In this document: positions 35,835 through 48,025 of the stretch, one piece after another | Layout: every line of letters starts with the position of its first letter | Numbering within the stretch: position 1 is the stretch's first letter | Assembly: GCA_022266195.1 (NCBI GenBank) | Contig: WHVY01000005.1 | Location: 7,502,001 to 7,566,000 of the forward strand | DNA: 64,000 nt | Source: Tetranychus cinnabarinus | Lineage: Eukaryota; Arthropoda; Arachnida; Trombidiformes; Tetranychidae | Direction: 5' to 3' | The notes under the pieces: model-generated | Databases searched by the model: none | Seen by the model: only the letters and a program-made list of their open reading frames with translations | What the model was told of the DNA's origin: nothing | Program-made: the position numbers and the translations under genes

Positions 35835-36362
35835 GAGGTTTTTTTGTTATGGACACATCAGATGCAAAAATTTATACTGATTTCATTTATTCAATCCATT
35901 TTTTGAAATAATTTTTCGTTTTCGAGATATCATGAAAAAACGCTAGAAATTCATGGAAAAGTACCAGAATAATGAAAGGTGAAACCACGCTAAAAATAGA
36001 TTTTTCTGGTGTAGAATTTAATTCTGATTCTAATGATGTGATTTATATTAATCTTAAATGACGCAAAACTGGACATTATCGCAGAAAATCTTCGAAATAA
36101 TCAAATTATCGAAAAATTGACCAGTTTTGCGTCATTTAAGATCAAAATAAATCACATCATTAGAGTCAGAATTAAATTCTACATCAGAAAAATTTATTCT
36201 TAGCGTGGTTTCATTTTTGGTTCCTGAGACGCTCGTACCCATGAATTTTTAATGTTTTTTCATGTTTTCACGAAAACGAAAAATTATTTAGAAAAATAAA
36301 TTGAATGAATGAAATCAGCGTAAAATTTTGCATCTGATATGTTCATAACAAAAATATTCCTC
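35835..36362. repeat. Large near-palindrome adjoining the foldback element
   Basis: Arms of about 237 bp (35835-36071 and 36120-36362) are inverted repeats with scattered mismatches; landmarks are 'ttttttgttatg', 'acatcagatgcaaa', 'gaaaccacgct' and 'aaatgacgcaaaactgg'. The 48-bp centre is not clearly palindromic. It starts 8 bp from the end of the preceding element. It is probably a second MITE; no target duplication is visible. Confidence 0.75.
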
Positions 36363-36778
36363 GCTATGCAGTTTTCCCTATTCTTTTGGTCTTCATCCTT
36401 TGCCTCTTTCTTCTCACTAGATAACATAACTTATACAATATGTATACTCATTACTCGAATATTGCAATAAATTGAATTTCTGTTCTCAAAGCAAGCATAA
36501 CAAGCATCACTCGGCAATTTTTCAGTAAAAAATCAGATTCGATTGATCAAAACACGATCAATCTGATAGAAAACTGTCGTTATTGAAAAAGAGAGTTTAA
36601 TCGACTCTTCTTTGATCATTATTATTCCATAAATGCAACTGAAGATTGGTTTGAAACGATATTAAATCAAGTATTAAATTGAATAGAATAACAATTTTAA
36701 TTAATCATTAATAATTTAATGTACTCATGATTGACATTGAAAATATGAAAGGCTGAATGTGGTACATGGAATTCAAAG
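36363..36778. other. Intergenic 3' of BTB-15, nothing recognised
   Basis: AT-rich sequence between the palindrome and the BTB-15 stop. Its last 60 bp or so ('tgattgacattgaaaatatg') resemble the 3' flank of BTB-4. Nothing else is recognised. Confidence 0.4.
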
Positions 36779-38639
36779 TTAATAAAAGCATTGCCTATAC
36801 AGAGGTTTAATATTTTTCATTGGTAAAAACGTTGATGTGAAGGCAATCAGCTTATCAACAGAAACATTGCAATTGTTGGAACAAAACTTTATATTCAAAA
36901 TACAACATTTCTCAACCCATTTCTTCGCATTAATCAAGAAATAACGTACTTTTCCTGATGATTTGTTGACCAAAATAACTTTATCGTCGTTTGTTTGATG
37001 TGATGTTAAGATCAAATCATCGAAATTCAATTTCTGGTCTTTGAATGGCTCACTCTTTTCGAAGGATTTAGTTTCATAATTGAATTGAATAAATTCGAGA
37101 TCCTTTGTCAATATGTAAACAACATCGTCCAAAACAGTGGCTTTAAAAGAGTGTTCATGATCTCTATAATTATTCAGCCAAAATAGATTTACAACTGGAA
37201 AGAAACCAAACCATTTGTCTTTAGTTTTACCAATTAAAATGAATTTACCATTAGATTCAAGGAGCAGTTTCTCTTCATCGGAAAGTGGAAAAGAAAGTTT
37301 TGCATCTTTGTCTTCCAAATAACAGTTAGTGGGACTGATAATAATAAAATACAAAAAAGATTTCACTTAAAATTTGAAATATTACAACAGTAAATACAAC
37401 AGTAAAGATAATTTTGCTAAGGGTAAGCATTTTGCAAAAATCAATAACATTTCGAATTGAATTGATTCGAATTTTTTAAGAAAAACTATTATCAAGCGCT
37501 GCAATTAGGATATCTCTTAGAATAGTAGTTGTAACAGTCAGAAACGACCAAATAAATAAATGAACTTTGAATTAGAGTATATTATGGAAAATATACGATG
37601 AAAAAAATTAATTTAAATCATTATTAACTTAAGCTTACCTGAAGCAAACCTTTACAAGGAACTTAGATAGTTGGCTGTAATAAGTTTTACCAGCAACTTT
37701 GAAGTCGAGCCATAGGAATGTCTTTTTAATCCAATCAATTCGAATACCTTTGGTTCCAGAATCAAATAAAATATCTGAAATGTGTTCTCCATGAACAAAT
37801 TCAAGTGACATTGAATCGTCTTGAATGAAATCGCCAATCGAAAAACAAAATAATTTATCATCAAACACTTTTAATCTCAACATTTTATTGTCTAATTGCT
37901 GGATAGACACGAAGAAGCTTTGTTTACTACGATTAAATCCACATTCATTAATAGAATCAATATATGTATCGAAATTAGACAGAGTTTTGATTAACTCTTC
38001 ATCTTTTATTTTAGAAATATCACCCTTATCCATGAAAGACCAACGAACACAGTCCAATAAACCGGAAAGAAATACTTTTCTAGAATCGACCTTTTTATTG
38101 ACCCATTTCATTATGGCCTTAAAAATTTGATATTCAGAGTGAACCATCAAATCTAATCGGAGAATAATTTCAACTACTTCAACGGGATAATTCAAGAAAA
38201 TTCCCGTATTGGCGATCATTAAAAAATAGCGACAAATAATGTTGCTAATAGATCCAGAACTCAACAATTTAGATACTTTCCAAACTTGCTTTAAAACGCC
38301 TGAAAGATGTTCAACAGTGAAGTTTTCATGGAAATAAGAGAGACATGGCTTCAATAAACGATCATTTATCATCAAGTAATCAGCTGCTTCGTAAAAACTA
38401 ATCACATAATCCATTTGGATGCAGAACGACCCAGAATGAACCCAATCGAGGATAGCATCAAATGCACGTTCGTCGAAGTCTAATTCCACTTTGTTTTCCT
38501 TTGATTCCAATAAGTCACAGCAAAACATTTTCTCAAAGTAAGGCACAGAAGAACAAATTAACTTTTTAGAAACATAATATTCTCTGTTTCTGTTCACAAT
38601 TTTTAGTTCGACATCACAATTTTCACGCTCTTCTGCCAT
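36779..38639 (-). CDS. BTB-15: BTB-BACK-kelch-like protein (two exons)
   Basis: Exon 1 is 38639-37639 and exon 2 is 37334-36779, with a 304-bp phase-2 intron (CAG|GTAAGC, TATCAG|T), giving 518 residues. It starts MAEERENCDVELKIVNRNR. BTB is about 11-106, BACK about 111-228, the middle region about 240-334 (SDILFDSGTKGIRIDW, then LWLDFKVAG), and the kelch-like segment about 345-518 (LDDVVYILTKDLEFIQFN, KVILVNKSSGKVRYF). The N-terminal 100 residues are almost the same as BTB-7. The C-terminal tail ends PLYRQCFY, as in BTB-4 and BTB-7. No lesion is visible. Confidence 0.9.
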
Positions 38640-39380
38640 AGCAATTGCGGTCAGTTGAAATCACGAACGTTCCGAAACTTAGATGAGAATTTATTAATGA
38701 AAGAAAAAGAAATGAGTGGTTTGAGGAGTTTAGCAAGAGATCCTGATCGATCTTTAACTTAAGAATCTTAAGTTAAGATCGATTATGATCAATATCTATG
38801 AATCAATGATTAATCGATTATTTTTGCTTTTTCTCTCAACTCTGAGATTCAAAATGTAAACCAACCATTTCGCTTAATTTCATTGGTGGATTTATTGTTT
38901 TACCCTTCTGACAAAGTAAAGCAACGACAAAGGCATTGATAACAATTGGTTTAGACTTGCCGCTAAATGATGAAATAAGTAGATTTTCTTTTGGTTTCTA
39001 TGACCTTCTGATCAATTAGTGAAATCGCATTACATCTTATATATCACATTATATCTTTTTCTGCTCACTATTTTTTAATAACTATTTTATTTTTTCTACC
39101 ATGGCTACTGTGTTCATTGTAGTTAAGTTGAGAAGTAGGAACATTTCTTTAGAAAGCGAGACATTTTCTTGATTGTTACCGAGTCTTTGTGAAAAAATAT
39201 TTTTGATTTTACTGAATTCGCATGAATGTTCGGTTTAAGATAATTTATAAAATTTTGTTTTAGCAACATATGCACCGACAACATTAAAGGTATATCATTT
39301 TATTCTGTCTTATACAATTAGTAATAGAATACAGAAATTTGATTAATGTTTTGACACTTATTATGGTCATACAATTGCAG
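38640..39380. repeat. Intergenic: BTB-15 upstream block and R-A copy
   Basis: A degenerate upstream block (inverted 'cttaagttaagatcgatt', near 38761-38785, and 'taatcgattattttt' at 38811-38825) is followed by an R-A copy (about 38800-39040). Bases 39040-39380 show nothing recognisable. Confidence 0.5.
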
Positions 39381-41286
39381 CTATGAGTTTCGTTTGAAGC
39401 AAGGCTTTATGCTATCTAATGATAAAAAGACTGTAGTTAAAGTCATAATGCAATCCTTTGGACTAGTTTTATTGGGCTTGCGAACTTTAATGCGACCCAT
39501 TTCAGTCCAAGTTTGACTGTCAATGTTGAAAATGTAGATTTTCCCACACGATTTATCAATCAAAACTAAATTATTATCGCTGCTTTGACGAGAAGTAATA
39601 ATTAAATCTTTAAATTTCAGAACGCTACCTTTGAATGGTGCAGTCTTGCGAAATGATTTTTTTCATAATTATACTGAATAAATTTCAATTTCTGTGTCAA
39701 AATGAAAATATTGGGCCCTAAAACAGTTGCGATAAAAGATCGTTCATCATAATCCACATAATATTTGATATTAAACCATTCAGGATGACGAACTTGAAAA
39801 AGAGCGTAAAACTTTTTTTCTTTATTTTTTCCAATCACAATGAATTTACCATCAGATTCGAGCAGCAACCTTTCATCATTTACTACAATAACGCAAGATG
39901 GTACATGTCGAATTGCAGATTGAGCGGATTGACCAGATTGACTTGGATTAAGAAAGGCGTAAGGCTCAAAAATCGAATTTTCATCCGGCATTCGATTGGG
40001 AACAAGAGGTAATTTTCGAGGTAGAAAGCGACGATTAAAAAGTTTAATGAATGGGTCGTCAGCAATTCCACTACAATTATCTTCCAAATAAAAAATAGAA
40101 CTGAAAAATAATAAAAAAATTTTCGATTAAATTTTTTGTCCTCGAAGTATAATATTTTAATACAAAAATTTATTTGCTAGACATCAATTTGGTTTAAATC
40201 GCTAAAGATTATGTAGATAAAGACCAAAACTTCATTTTCGAAAAGCTTACCTTGACATAATCTGATTGCTCATAATCTGTTTATTAATTTGGAGATAATA
40301 AGATTCATCACTTCTAAAATTGAGCCACCGGAATCTCTTGGCTTCCCAATCAATTCGCACTCCTTTGGTTCCAGAATCGAATAAAACATCTGTAATGTTT
40401 TCTCCATGAACAAATTCAAGTGAGATTGAATCATCTAGAGTAAAATGGCCAACAGGTAACCAAATTGTCCAAGCTGGAACACTTTTATACTTAAAGATAT
40501 ATCATTAATTTTCTGAATAGATATGAAGAAACACTGTTGGGTGCGATCAGATGTGCACTTGAGTTTACAATTACCAGGAGAACACAGAATTTCATTAATA
40601 TCTTGAATTGTTGCGATGTATGGAGCTTCCATAATTTTAGATGAAATATCAGTTCCAGCATAACACCAACGAATACATCTCAATAATTGCAGAAGCTGTT
40701 TTTTTATGTCATCAGCTTTAAATTTAATCCAATCATTAATTGCCTCGAAAACTTGGTACTCAGAAGAAATCATCAAATCTAAACTACAGATGTACTCAAC
40801 TGTTTCAATTGGGTAATCAAGAAATATAGATGTTTTAACAATTTTCAAGAAATGGCGACAGATGAATGTGTTTAAAGCACCAGAGTTGATCAGTTTAGAT
40901 GTTTTAGTCACTTGAGGAATAACAACAGGAAGATGTTCAATTGTGAAGTTTGAGTGGAAATAAAAGTAACAGTCCCTTGATAGATCGTTCAACAGCAAAT
41001 AATCTGCAACATCAAACAAGTAAATAACACTTTCCATCTTCATTAGAAAAGAATCAGAATGAATCCAATTGAGAACACAATCAAAACTGAATTCATCAAA
41101 ATCCAATTCAACTTTGTTTTCTTTTGCCTCTAGCAAATCACAGCAAAACATTTTTTCAAAATACGGTATTGATGAACAAATGAAGTTTTTGGAGACATGG
41201 TAAGTCTTCGATCTATTTATGATTGTCAATTGATCATCAGGATCAAAAAAAATCGGTATTTGACCAGATTTATTGGAATCAGCCAT
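39381..41286 (-). pseudogene. BTB-16: long-linker BTB-BACK-kelch-like gene, two frameshifts
   Basis: Exon 1 is 41286-40251 and exon 2 is 40100-39381, with a 150-bp intron (AAG|GTAAGC, TTTCAG|T). It starts MADSNKSGQIPIF. BTB is about 18-112 (ICSSIPYFEKMFCCDLLEA) and BACK about 117-235. The frame is lost near 40470, where two extra bases precede the GYLP/WLPVG codons; the rest of exon 1 is readable in the next frame. Exon 2 has a long linker (DDPFIKLFNRRFLPRKLP, then a Ser/Gln-rich stretch) before ERLLLESDGKFIVIGK, and loses one base near 39645. Exon lengths agree: net +1 nt. It is closest to BTB-20, 21 and 22. Confidence 0.85.
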
Positions 41287-42089
41287 CGTGGATTAAACCA
41301 ATAAATAAATAAGTGTTAAGATTTAAAATAAAGCGTATGAGGGATATTTCATGACAGAAAAATTTCAGAAATCAGAAAAGGGCTCTTACAGAGAAACTAG
41401 TGTAATTGAAAGACCTTGCGAATGTGTCAAAACATAAGACTAAATTTGAAATGATGAGTTGTTAGCTACTTTTAATAAATTTTTCTAACTACTGTATAAC
41501 TTTTAAAGCGCCATCTGTTATCTGGCAATCAGATCTGATCTGATCTGGTTCATATTGTAATTTATTTTTCCGTTATTTTCAGAAAATATGATCGAAGAGA
41601 TATGAAAAGTAATGATTTCTTGAATCAGGTTCCATTTTAAATCTGGACAGCAATCAATAACTATTTTCAGCGTCAAAATTTTACAGATAAATTCTGTTAC
41701 GGATACTACCCAAAAAGAGCTTTGTCATGTATTAATTATTAAACCAATGGATTAGTCCGAAAAAAATTGAAAATAATTGTTGCACACATTTCAAAGTGAA
41801 GTTAATGTTAAGCAATAATCTTATGTCTATGATTGTAAGTTCAATTGCTTTCCCTTGTAAACCACTGACAAAGTTAACCCACCAAAACCGTTGATTACTA
41901 ATGAATCTGGGTTCAAAGCACTTGACACATTATCATATCTTTGAATCTTAATCAGAAAAGTGAAAATGAAAACCGTTTTATTTTAAGCTTCTTAAGTTTA
42001 GGTTTGTATGATGATGAAAACTGGACCTGAGAAAGATCCGATTCAAGCTCGATCCGATCTTTTTAAATGACGATTAAAGCTTTTTTGGC
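41287..42089. repeat. Intergenic upstream of BTB-16, with an R-B copy
   Basis: The BTB-16 upstream region includes a short 'gatctgatctgatctgg' tandem repeat at about 41534-41551. An R-B copy lies at about 41870-42020, and its continuation is displaced to about 42580-42740 by the relic between them. No coding region is seen. Confidence 0.5.
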
Positions 42090-42557
42090 TTTAAAAACAT
42101 CATTAAAGGCTTTCATGATCAGGCTTGACGCAAAAAAATTGCGGCTTGATCTTTCTCTGGTAAAAATGAAGATCTTGTGGTTAATTTCAATGCACATATT
42201 CTCATCACTGAGTTCTGAGTGATCAGAGTATGATTTCATGTCTTGGTCTTCTGTAAAGTAAGATGCCAGCTTGAAGAAGGGATTAAAAAAATGAAAATTT
42301 TTTTAGATGGAGAAAATTCCATACTAAATTAGATATTCTGAAAGCACCATCAAATCCAATTTCAATATATAGTCCAATGTTTCAATTGAGTAGCTTGGAA
42401 AACAGTTGTGTGAACTATTTTCAAAAATGTCGGCAAATAAACGTATTGAGTTGATCAGAATCGATCAGCTTGGATGCTTTAGAGACTTGAGAGATTACAG
42501 CCGGAATATGTCCAACAGAGAAATTTTTCTGAAAGTCAAAATCGAAATAATAAAACC
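42090..42557 (-). pseudogene. Relic pieces of a METDPDK-type BTB gene
   Basis: 42090-42275 matches the 5' part of BTB-18 exon 2 and its acceptor region. 42331-42557 matches the BACK part of BTB-18 exon 1 (the FSVEHIP to LSEYQ stretch) with many small indels. The large middle of the gene is missing. The relic interrupts an R-B repeat copy. Confidence 0.75.
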
Positions 42558-42957
42558 ATTAATTTCAGCTTCAAAGGTTTAGGTTTATTTAACTGATCTC
42601 ATGATGATGAAACTGAATTTATTACATTATTATTTGTGTGATCTTTGGGTCATTTTTGCATCATTTGAATTAATGATTTATATTTGGACAGCAAAAATCG
42701 TCTTTTATTTTGCTATTCAAATCTTATTGATCCATCTTTAAATACACTGTGTTTAATAATGGTTATTAAATAACCATATAATGTGTTAAACGTGAGACTA
42801 AGAAGCTATCAAATGTTACATATTGTATCATTGTGAATATCAATATTTGATTCTTTTAGTTCAACCAGTGAAAAATAGAACTGAAAATGAGCTCAAAAAA
42901 ATACATTGCAAGCAAAGGGATTGTTCATTGTAAATTTCTGATGATTCTCAACTTATG
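42558..42957. other. Intergenic, right half of the split R-B copy
   Basis: The R-B remainder ('ggtttatttaactgatctcatgatg') lies at about 42580-42740, and the rest is AT-rich sequence with nothing recognised up to the transposon target site at 42958. Confidence 0.45.
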
Positions 42958-42965
42958 CTATTTTT

Positions 42966-43520
42966 GGTAAGGTCCTAGGATTGGTAACACTGGCGTGGCT
43001 TCACAAGACTTAAATTTTTATCCAATGGAATTAACTCTGAGTTTCTTGGTGAGTTGAAGTTTTACTGGCACTCTTAAATTCATTAATATTAAATTATAGT
43101 TGATCATGGACAGTCTTAAATGAAAAATAAAACAAGAAAACGCGGTTAACAAAAGTAAAGGGTAAGGGTGGCTAGAGGATTAAGGAAATGAAGGTGACAA
43201 AGTCATGACTGATAACTTTATAATATCCTGGTTTTTCTGGTACAAGACTATGGCATATTGGCGGGTTAATCATTATTTTTGCAAGTGAGTAAAGCATGGT
43301 TGACTCTAATTTCTTCGCCGATCTAACTATTTTCATATCGATCTAAATTTCTTTAACTAGTTAAACTTTAACTAGCATAATCAACTATAATTTAATATTA
43401 ATGAATTTAAGAGTGTCAATAAAACTTCAACTCACCAAGAAACTCAGAGTTAATTCCATTTGATAAAAATTTAAAAGTCTTGTGAAGCCACGCCAGTGTT
43501 ACCAATCCTAGGACCTTACC
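42966..43520. mobile_element. hAT-like non-autonomous element with 8-bp target duplication
   Basis: The 555-bp element begins GGTAAGGTCCTAGGATTGG and ends with the reverse complement. Inverted arms are about 142 bp (42966-43107 and 43377-43520), sharing 'ctggcgtggcttcaca' and 'cattaatattaaattatag'. It is flanked by a perfect 8-bp direct repeat, CTATTTTT, at 42958-42965 and 43521-43528. An 8-bp duplication is the hallmark of hAT elements, though a few other superfamilies also make 8-bp duplications. The 270-bp core has no open frame of note. Confidence 0.88.
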
Positions 43521-43528
43521 CTATTTTT

Positions 43529-44210
43529 ATCTGTATTATTGTTTTACACGCATTCAATTGTCTTAAACTAACCTTTAACCCAAAGTTCATATTTGTTCAA
43601 AAATAATGAATACTCTTCAAGTTTCAGTTTGTTATAATGAATGCACTATTAAGATGAAAGATTCAAAGGATCAACTTACATTGTGAATAATCTGAAGCAT
43701 CAATCTACCATGGTTAGTAGACGATTTAAGATACTTCAATTTTGTTCCAATGGCTAAATGAGACTTTCACTTCTGACATGATAAATTACGTTGGACTGAA
43801 TGTTAGATATGTGCATATGTTCATACAAAAGTTACAAGTTATTGTCGGTTCAAATGACGCTTTATAATAAAAATGAGAAAATAAAATATAAGGTTTTAAT
43901 TGTGGGTAAATTACAACATCAAAGAAATTTTATTAAATATTTGAATAATGGAATATAATTAGACAGATAGAAAAATATATTGCGTTTTCTGAATGGTAAT
44001 GAGCAAGAAACAGAAATAAATTGTAAGTTCTTGGGCTCATTTGTCTTGAATTGATTGTTTGTTTGAATGAAAGAGTTCAATTGAATGAGTGTGGATGTAA
44101 CTATAATGAATAATAAATTCAATCATGATGGAGAATGATGGAGCTCACAACTGATTGTCTAAAAATTTAGGGCTTAAAGTGGAACTAAAGGTACATCGGT
44201 AATTATAAAG
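43529..44210. repeat. R-C 3'-flank copy of BTB-17
   Basis: This block matches the 3' flanks of BTB-8, BTB-11 and BTB-19, and ends in the conserved 'ctaaagg' or 'taaaggtacatcggtaatta' motif just before the BTB-17 stop. The element at 42966-43520 lies immediately next to it. Confidence 0.6.
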
Positions 44211-46044
44211 TTAAATAGCACTATGCTTATACAAAGGTTTAATTTTTTTGATCGGTAAAAACGACGAAGTAAAAGCAATTAATTTATCAACAGCAACATT
44301 GGAACTGTTGGAACAAAAGTTTACATTCATAATACGATATTTCTCAATCCATTTCTGCTGATTAATGCAGAAATAATGTAATTTTCCTGATGATTTTTGG
44401 ACCAAAATAATTTTATCATCCTTTGTTGGCTGAGAAGTTAAAATTAAATCATTGAAATTCCATCCTTTTTCTTTGAACGGTTCACTCTTATTGAAGGACC
44501 GAGTTTCACAATTAAATTGAATAAATTCGAGATCCTTTGTCAATATATAAACAACATCTTCCAAAACAGTGGCTTGAAAAGAGTGTTCTTTATCTCTATA
44601 AATATTGAACCAACTTTGACTTCCAACTGGGAAAAGACCAAACCACTTCTTCTCGTCTTTAGTTTTACCAATTACAATGAATTTACCATTAGATTCAAGG
44701 AACAGTGTCTCTGCAGCGTGAAGTGGAAAAGGAACTTTCGCGACTTTGTCATCCAAATAACACGAACTTACTCTACGAATAAAGCATAAATAACACAAAG
44801 AGAAATTTCAAATTCTAGCAAGTTTCAAAAAACGAAAAGATTTATGCGGGATTGAATTGATTCAACAAACACTGATCAAACAGAGCGATTTTAAGAGCTC
44901 TTAAGATAGTAGAAGTAGCAGTAACAGCCGAATTGAATAAATAAATTTTGAATTAGAGTATATAATGAAAAAATCAATTAATAATCAGATGCAAAGAATA
45001 CATTTGAAAACTGAGCATAATTAGAATGATAAGCAACTTAAACTTACTTGAGTCCAAACTTTACAATGAATTTAATGAGTCGACTGTAGTAAGTTTTACC
45101 AGCAACTTTAAATTGAAGCCATCTAAATGTCTTTTTTACCCAATCAATTCGGATTCCTTTTGTTCCAGAATCAAATAGAATATCTGAAATATGTTCTCCA
45201 TGAACAAACTCAAGTGACATTGAATCGTCTTGTGTAAAATCACCAATCGTGAAACAAAAAAGGTCATTATCAAACGCTTTTAATTTTAATGTTGATGTAT
45301 CTCTTTGATGGATACAAACAAAGAAGTTTTGTTTGCTGCGATTGAATCCAGAATATGAAGATTTAACTAAATCTGAAGGTAGTGCCTTTATTAACTCATT
45401 ATCCTTTACCTTAGAAATTTCATCAAAATCCATGTAAGACCAACGAACACAGTTTAATAACTGTGGCAGCAAAGCACTTCGAGAGTCAACCTTTTTAAGG
45501 ACCCACTTGATGATTGTTTCAAAAATTTGATATTCAGAGTAAACCATTAAATCTAATTTGAGAATAGATTCAACTGCCTCAACTGGGTAGTCTGTGAAAG
45601 TATTCATATTGGAATTGACGATCGTCAAGAAATGACGACAAATGACGTTTTCAATTGATCCTAAATTGATCAACTTAGACACTTGGGTAATCTGCTTTAA
45701 AACGACTGGAAGATGTTCAACAGTGAAGTTTTCATGGAAATAAGAGAGACAAGGTTGCAGCAAACGTTCGTTTATCATCAAATAATCAGCTGCTTCGTAA
45801 AAACTTATCACAGTCTCCATTTGAATGCAGACCCAGAATGAATCCAATCGAGGATAGAATTGAAGACACATTCATCGAAATCTAGTTCCACTTTGTTTTT
45901 CTTAGGAGCCGATGAATGATCACAAGAAAACATTTTCTCAAAATAAGGCACAGATGAACAGATGAACTTTTTAGAAACAGTATATTTTCTTTTTCTATTC
46001 ACGATCTGCAATTTAGCATCATTATTTTCATTTTCTTTATCCAT
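44211..46044 (-). pseudogene. BTB-17: BTB-BACK-kelch-like gene with one 4-nt deletion
   Basis: Exon 1 is 46044-45048 and exon 2 is 44772-44211, with a 275-bp intron (CAA|GTAAGT, TCGTAG|A). It starts MDKENENNDAKLQIVNRKR. Relative to its near twin BTB-13, four bases are missing in the HSGSFCIQM codons (near 45832), which shifts the frame inside the BTB domain. Everything else is open: BACK, middle region (SDILFDSGTKGIRIDW) and exon 2 (LEDVVYILTKDLEFIQFN). Restoring the length gives the family-standard phase (1001 nt). A single recent lesion in an otherwise clean gene means an assembly error or a segregating null allele should be considered. Confidence 0.85.
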
Positions 46045-46389
46045 GATGATTTAGGATAATAAAGCAAAATAAATCGATAAAATAACAATTTCTAGATAAG
46101 ATAGATTTGAAAAGAGTTAACTTTCTTATTCAAAATAAATAAAGTAAGACTAATAGAATAATAGAATAGAATAAGTTTAGAACACACAAGAGTTGTTCCG
46201 ATACGATTAATCGATCGAAAAGCTTGATAATCGAAGAGTAGAATTTGATCGAGATCAATTCTAAGAGATATTCATATTCATGACAAGACAGTGGGCATAA
46301 ACTTAAAAAGTAATACTAGAGATTATTCGGAACTGATTTGTCTCTTAAAAACAATGATTATCATAAAATTATTTGTTGGCGCAAAAATT
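46045..46389. other. Intergenic between BTB-17 and BTB-18
   Basis: 345 bp. 'cgattaatcgatcgaaaag' near 46203 matches the BTB-13 upstream region ('gatcgatcgaaaagatcg' near 34233), consistent with a shared promoter. Nothing else is recognised. Confidence 0.45.
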
Positions 46390-48025
46390 TCACATGAAAA
46401 GGTTGAGTTTTTGGAGTGGCAAAAAAGCTGGGCCAAAATTTAGCATTCTGTTGAAATCATTTCCTTCGGGATCAGTGTTACGATCCTTTATCTGACCCAA
46501 TTCACTCCATTTCTCGGAAGTCATGTCATATACTTGAATTTTTCCAGTTGACTTATGTAAAATAATCACTTTATCTTGATGCGAAGTTAGAATTGAATCT
46601 TTAATTATTATCTTTGAGTCCTTAAATCGCGTACTTATCCTGTAGGCTCGAGCGACAGTGTTGAACTCAATAAAATGAGCGTCATTTGTTAAGATATATA
46701 TGCAGTTATTTAACGCAGTTGCAAGGAAAGTTTGGTTCTTGACTTTATAAGCATCATGAAGGCTTTCATGATCAGGCTTGATGCAAAAAAATTTGCGGCT
46801 TGATCTGTCTCTGATAAGAATGAAGATTTTGTGGTTAACTTCAATGAACATCTTCTCTTCAATGGGCTCAGTATGATCGGAGTATAATTTTGTTCCTGGA
46901 TCTTCTATAGAGAAAGATTTCCAGCTTGAGAAAGGGTGAAGAAAGAAAAAGAAACTCTTTAGATTAAAGAAATTTTATAAAAATTGTGATTGATAGAAAG
47001 AACCAACTGACTTACTTGAACTTTGGTAGGTATTTATCAAACATATTATAAATCTGCTTGTAGTAATTGGAAACTGGGAGATATCTGAACTTTTTTCTGA
47101 TCCAATCAACACGAATTCCTCTTTTGCCTGAATCGTAAAAAATATCAGCAACGTGTTCGTCGTATATGAATCCAAGTGAAATGGAAATATCGAATGTAAC
47201 ATGTGTATTGAGTAAACATTTAAACTCAGCATCAAGCACTTTAATTTTTAACCAAGCTTCACCCATTTCATAAACGATGATAAAAAAACTTTGATTGCTG
47301 CGATTGAAGTCACATGAACCAAATGCACAAGTAGTTGATGAGCAAACGATTGATTGGAAATATGGCAAATGTCTAGTTGAATCGTGTAACTTTATTTTTT
47401 TCAAATCATCCACAGATAAATGACACCAACGAATATGTTTAAAAAGATCTGCAAGCTTGCGTATTCTTGAGTCCGGATCATTTTCAATCCAAGTGACTAT
47501 CGCTTCGAAAACTTGATATTCTGAAAGCACCATCAAATCCAATTTCAAAATGTATTCCAATGTTTCAATTGAGTAGCTTGGAAAAACAGTTGTGTGAACT
47601 ATTTTCAAAAAATGTCGGCAAATAAACGAATTGAGTTGATCAGAATTCATTAACTTGGATACTGCAGAGACTTGAGGAATAACAACTGGAATATGTTCAA
47701 CAGAGAAATTTTTCTGAAAGTCAACATCGAAATAATCAATACAATAAGTTAGCAGCTGCTTATCCATCACCAAGTAATCAGCAATATCGTAAACTGCAAT
47801 CACGCAGTCCATTTTGATTAATATGTGTTCATACTGGAGCCAATGAAGAATCAAACCAAAACAGCGTTCATCAAAATCAAGAACAACTTTGTTTTCCTTT
47901 GATTCCAAGAAATCACAAGAAAACATTTTTTCAAAGTAAGGCACACGGGAACAGATAAAACGTTTACCAACACGATACTTTTTTGATCGGTTCACAATAA
48001 GCACTTTATCTGGATCAGTTTCCAT
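46390..48025 (-). CDS. BTB-18: METDPDK-type BTB-BACK-kelch-like protein, the only intact one
   Basis: Exon 1 is 48025-47016 and exon 2 is 46924-46390, with a 91-bp phase-2 intron (CAA|GTAAGT, TCTCAAG|C), giving 514 residues. It starts METDPDKVLIVNRSKKYRVG. BTB is about 6-100 (ICSRVPYFEKMFSCDFLES), BACK about 105-222 (VSAVSKLMNSDQLNSFICRH), the middle region about 235-330 (ADIFYDSGKRGIRVDW), and the kelch-like segment about 345-514 (LNNCIYILTNDAHFIEFN, KVIILHKSTGKIQVY). Exon 2 opens NWKSFSIEDPG in place of CYLED. All other members of this subfamily in the window (6, 14 and two relics) are broken, so this copy may be the conserved one. Confidence 0.9.
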
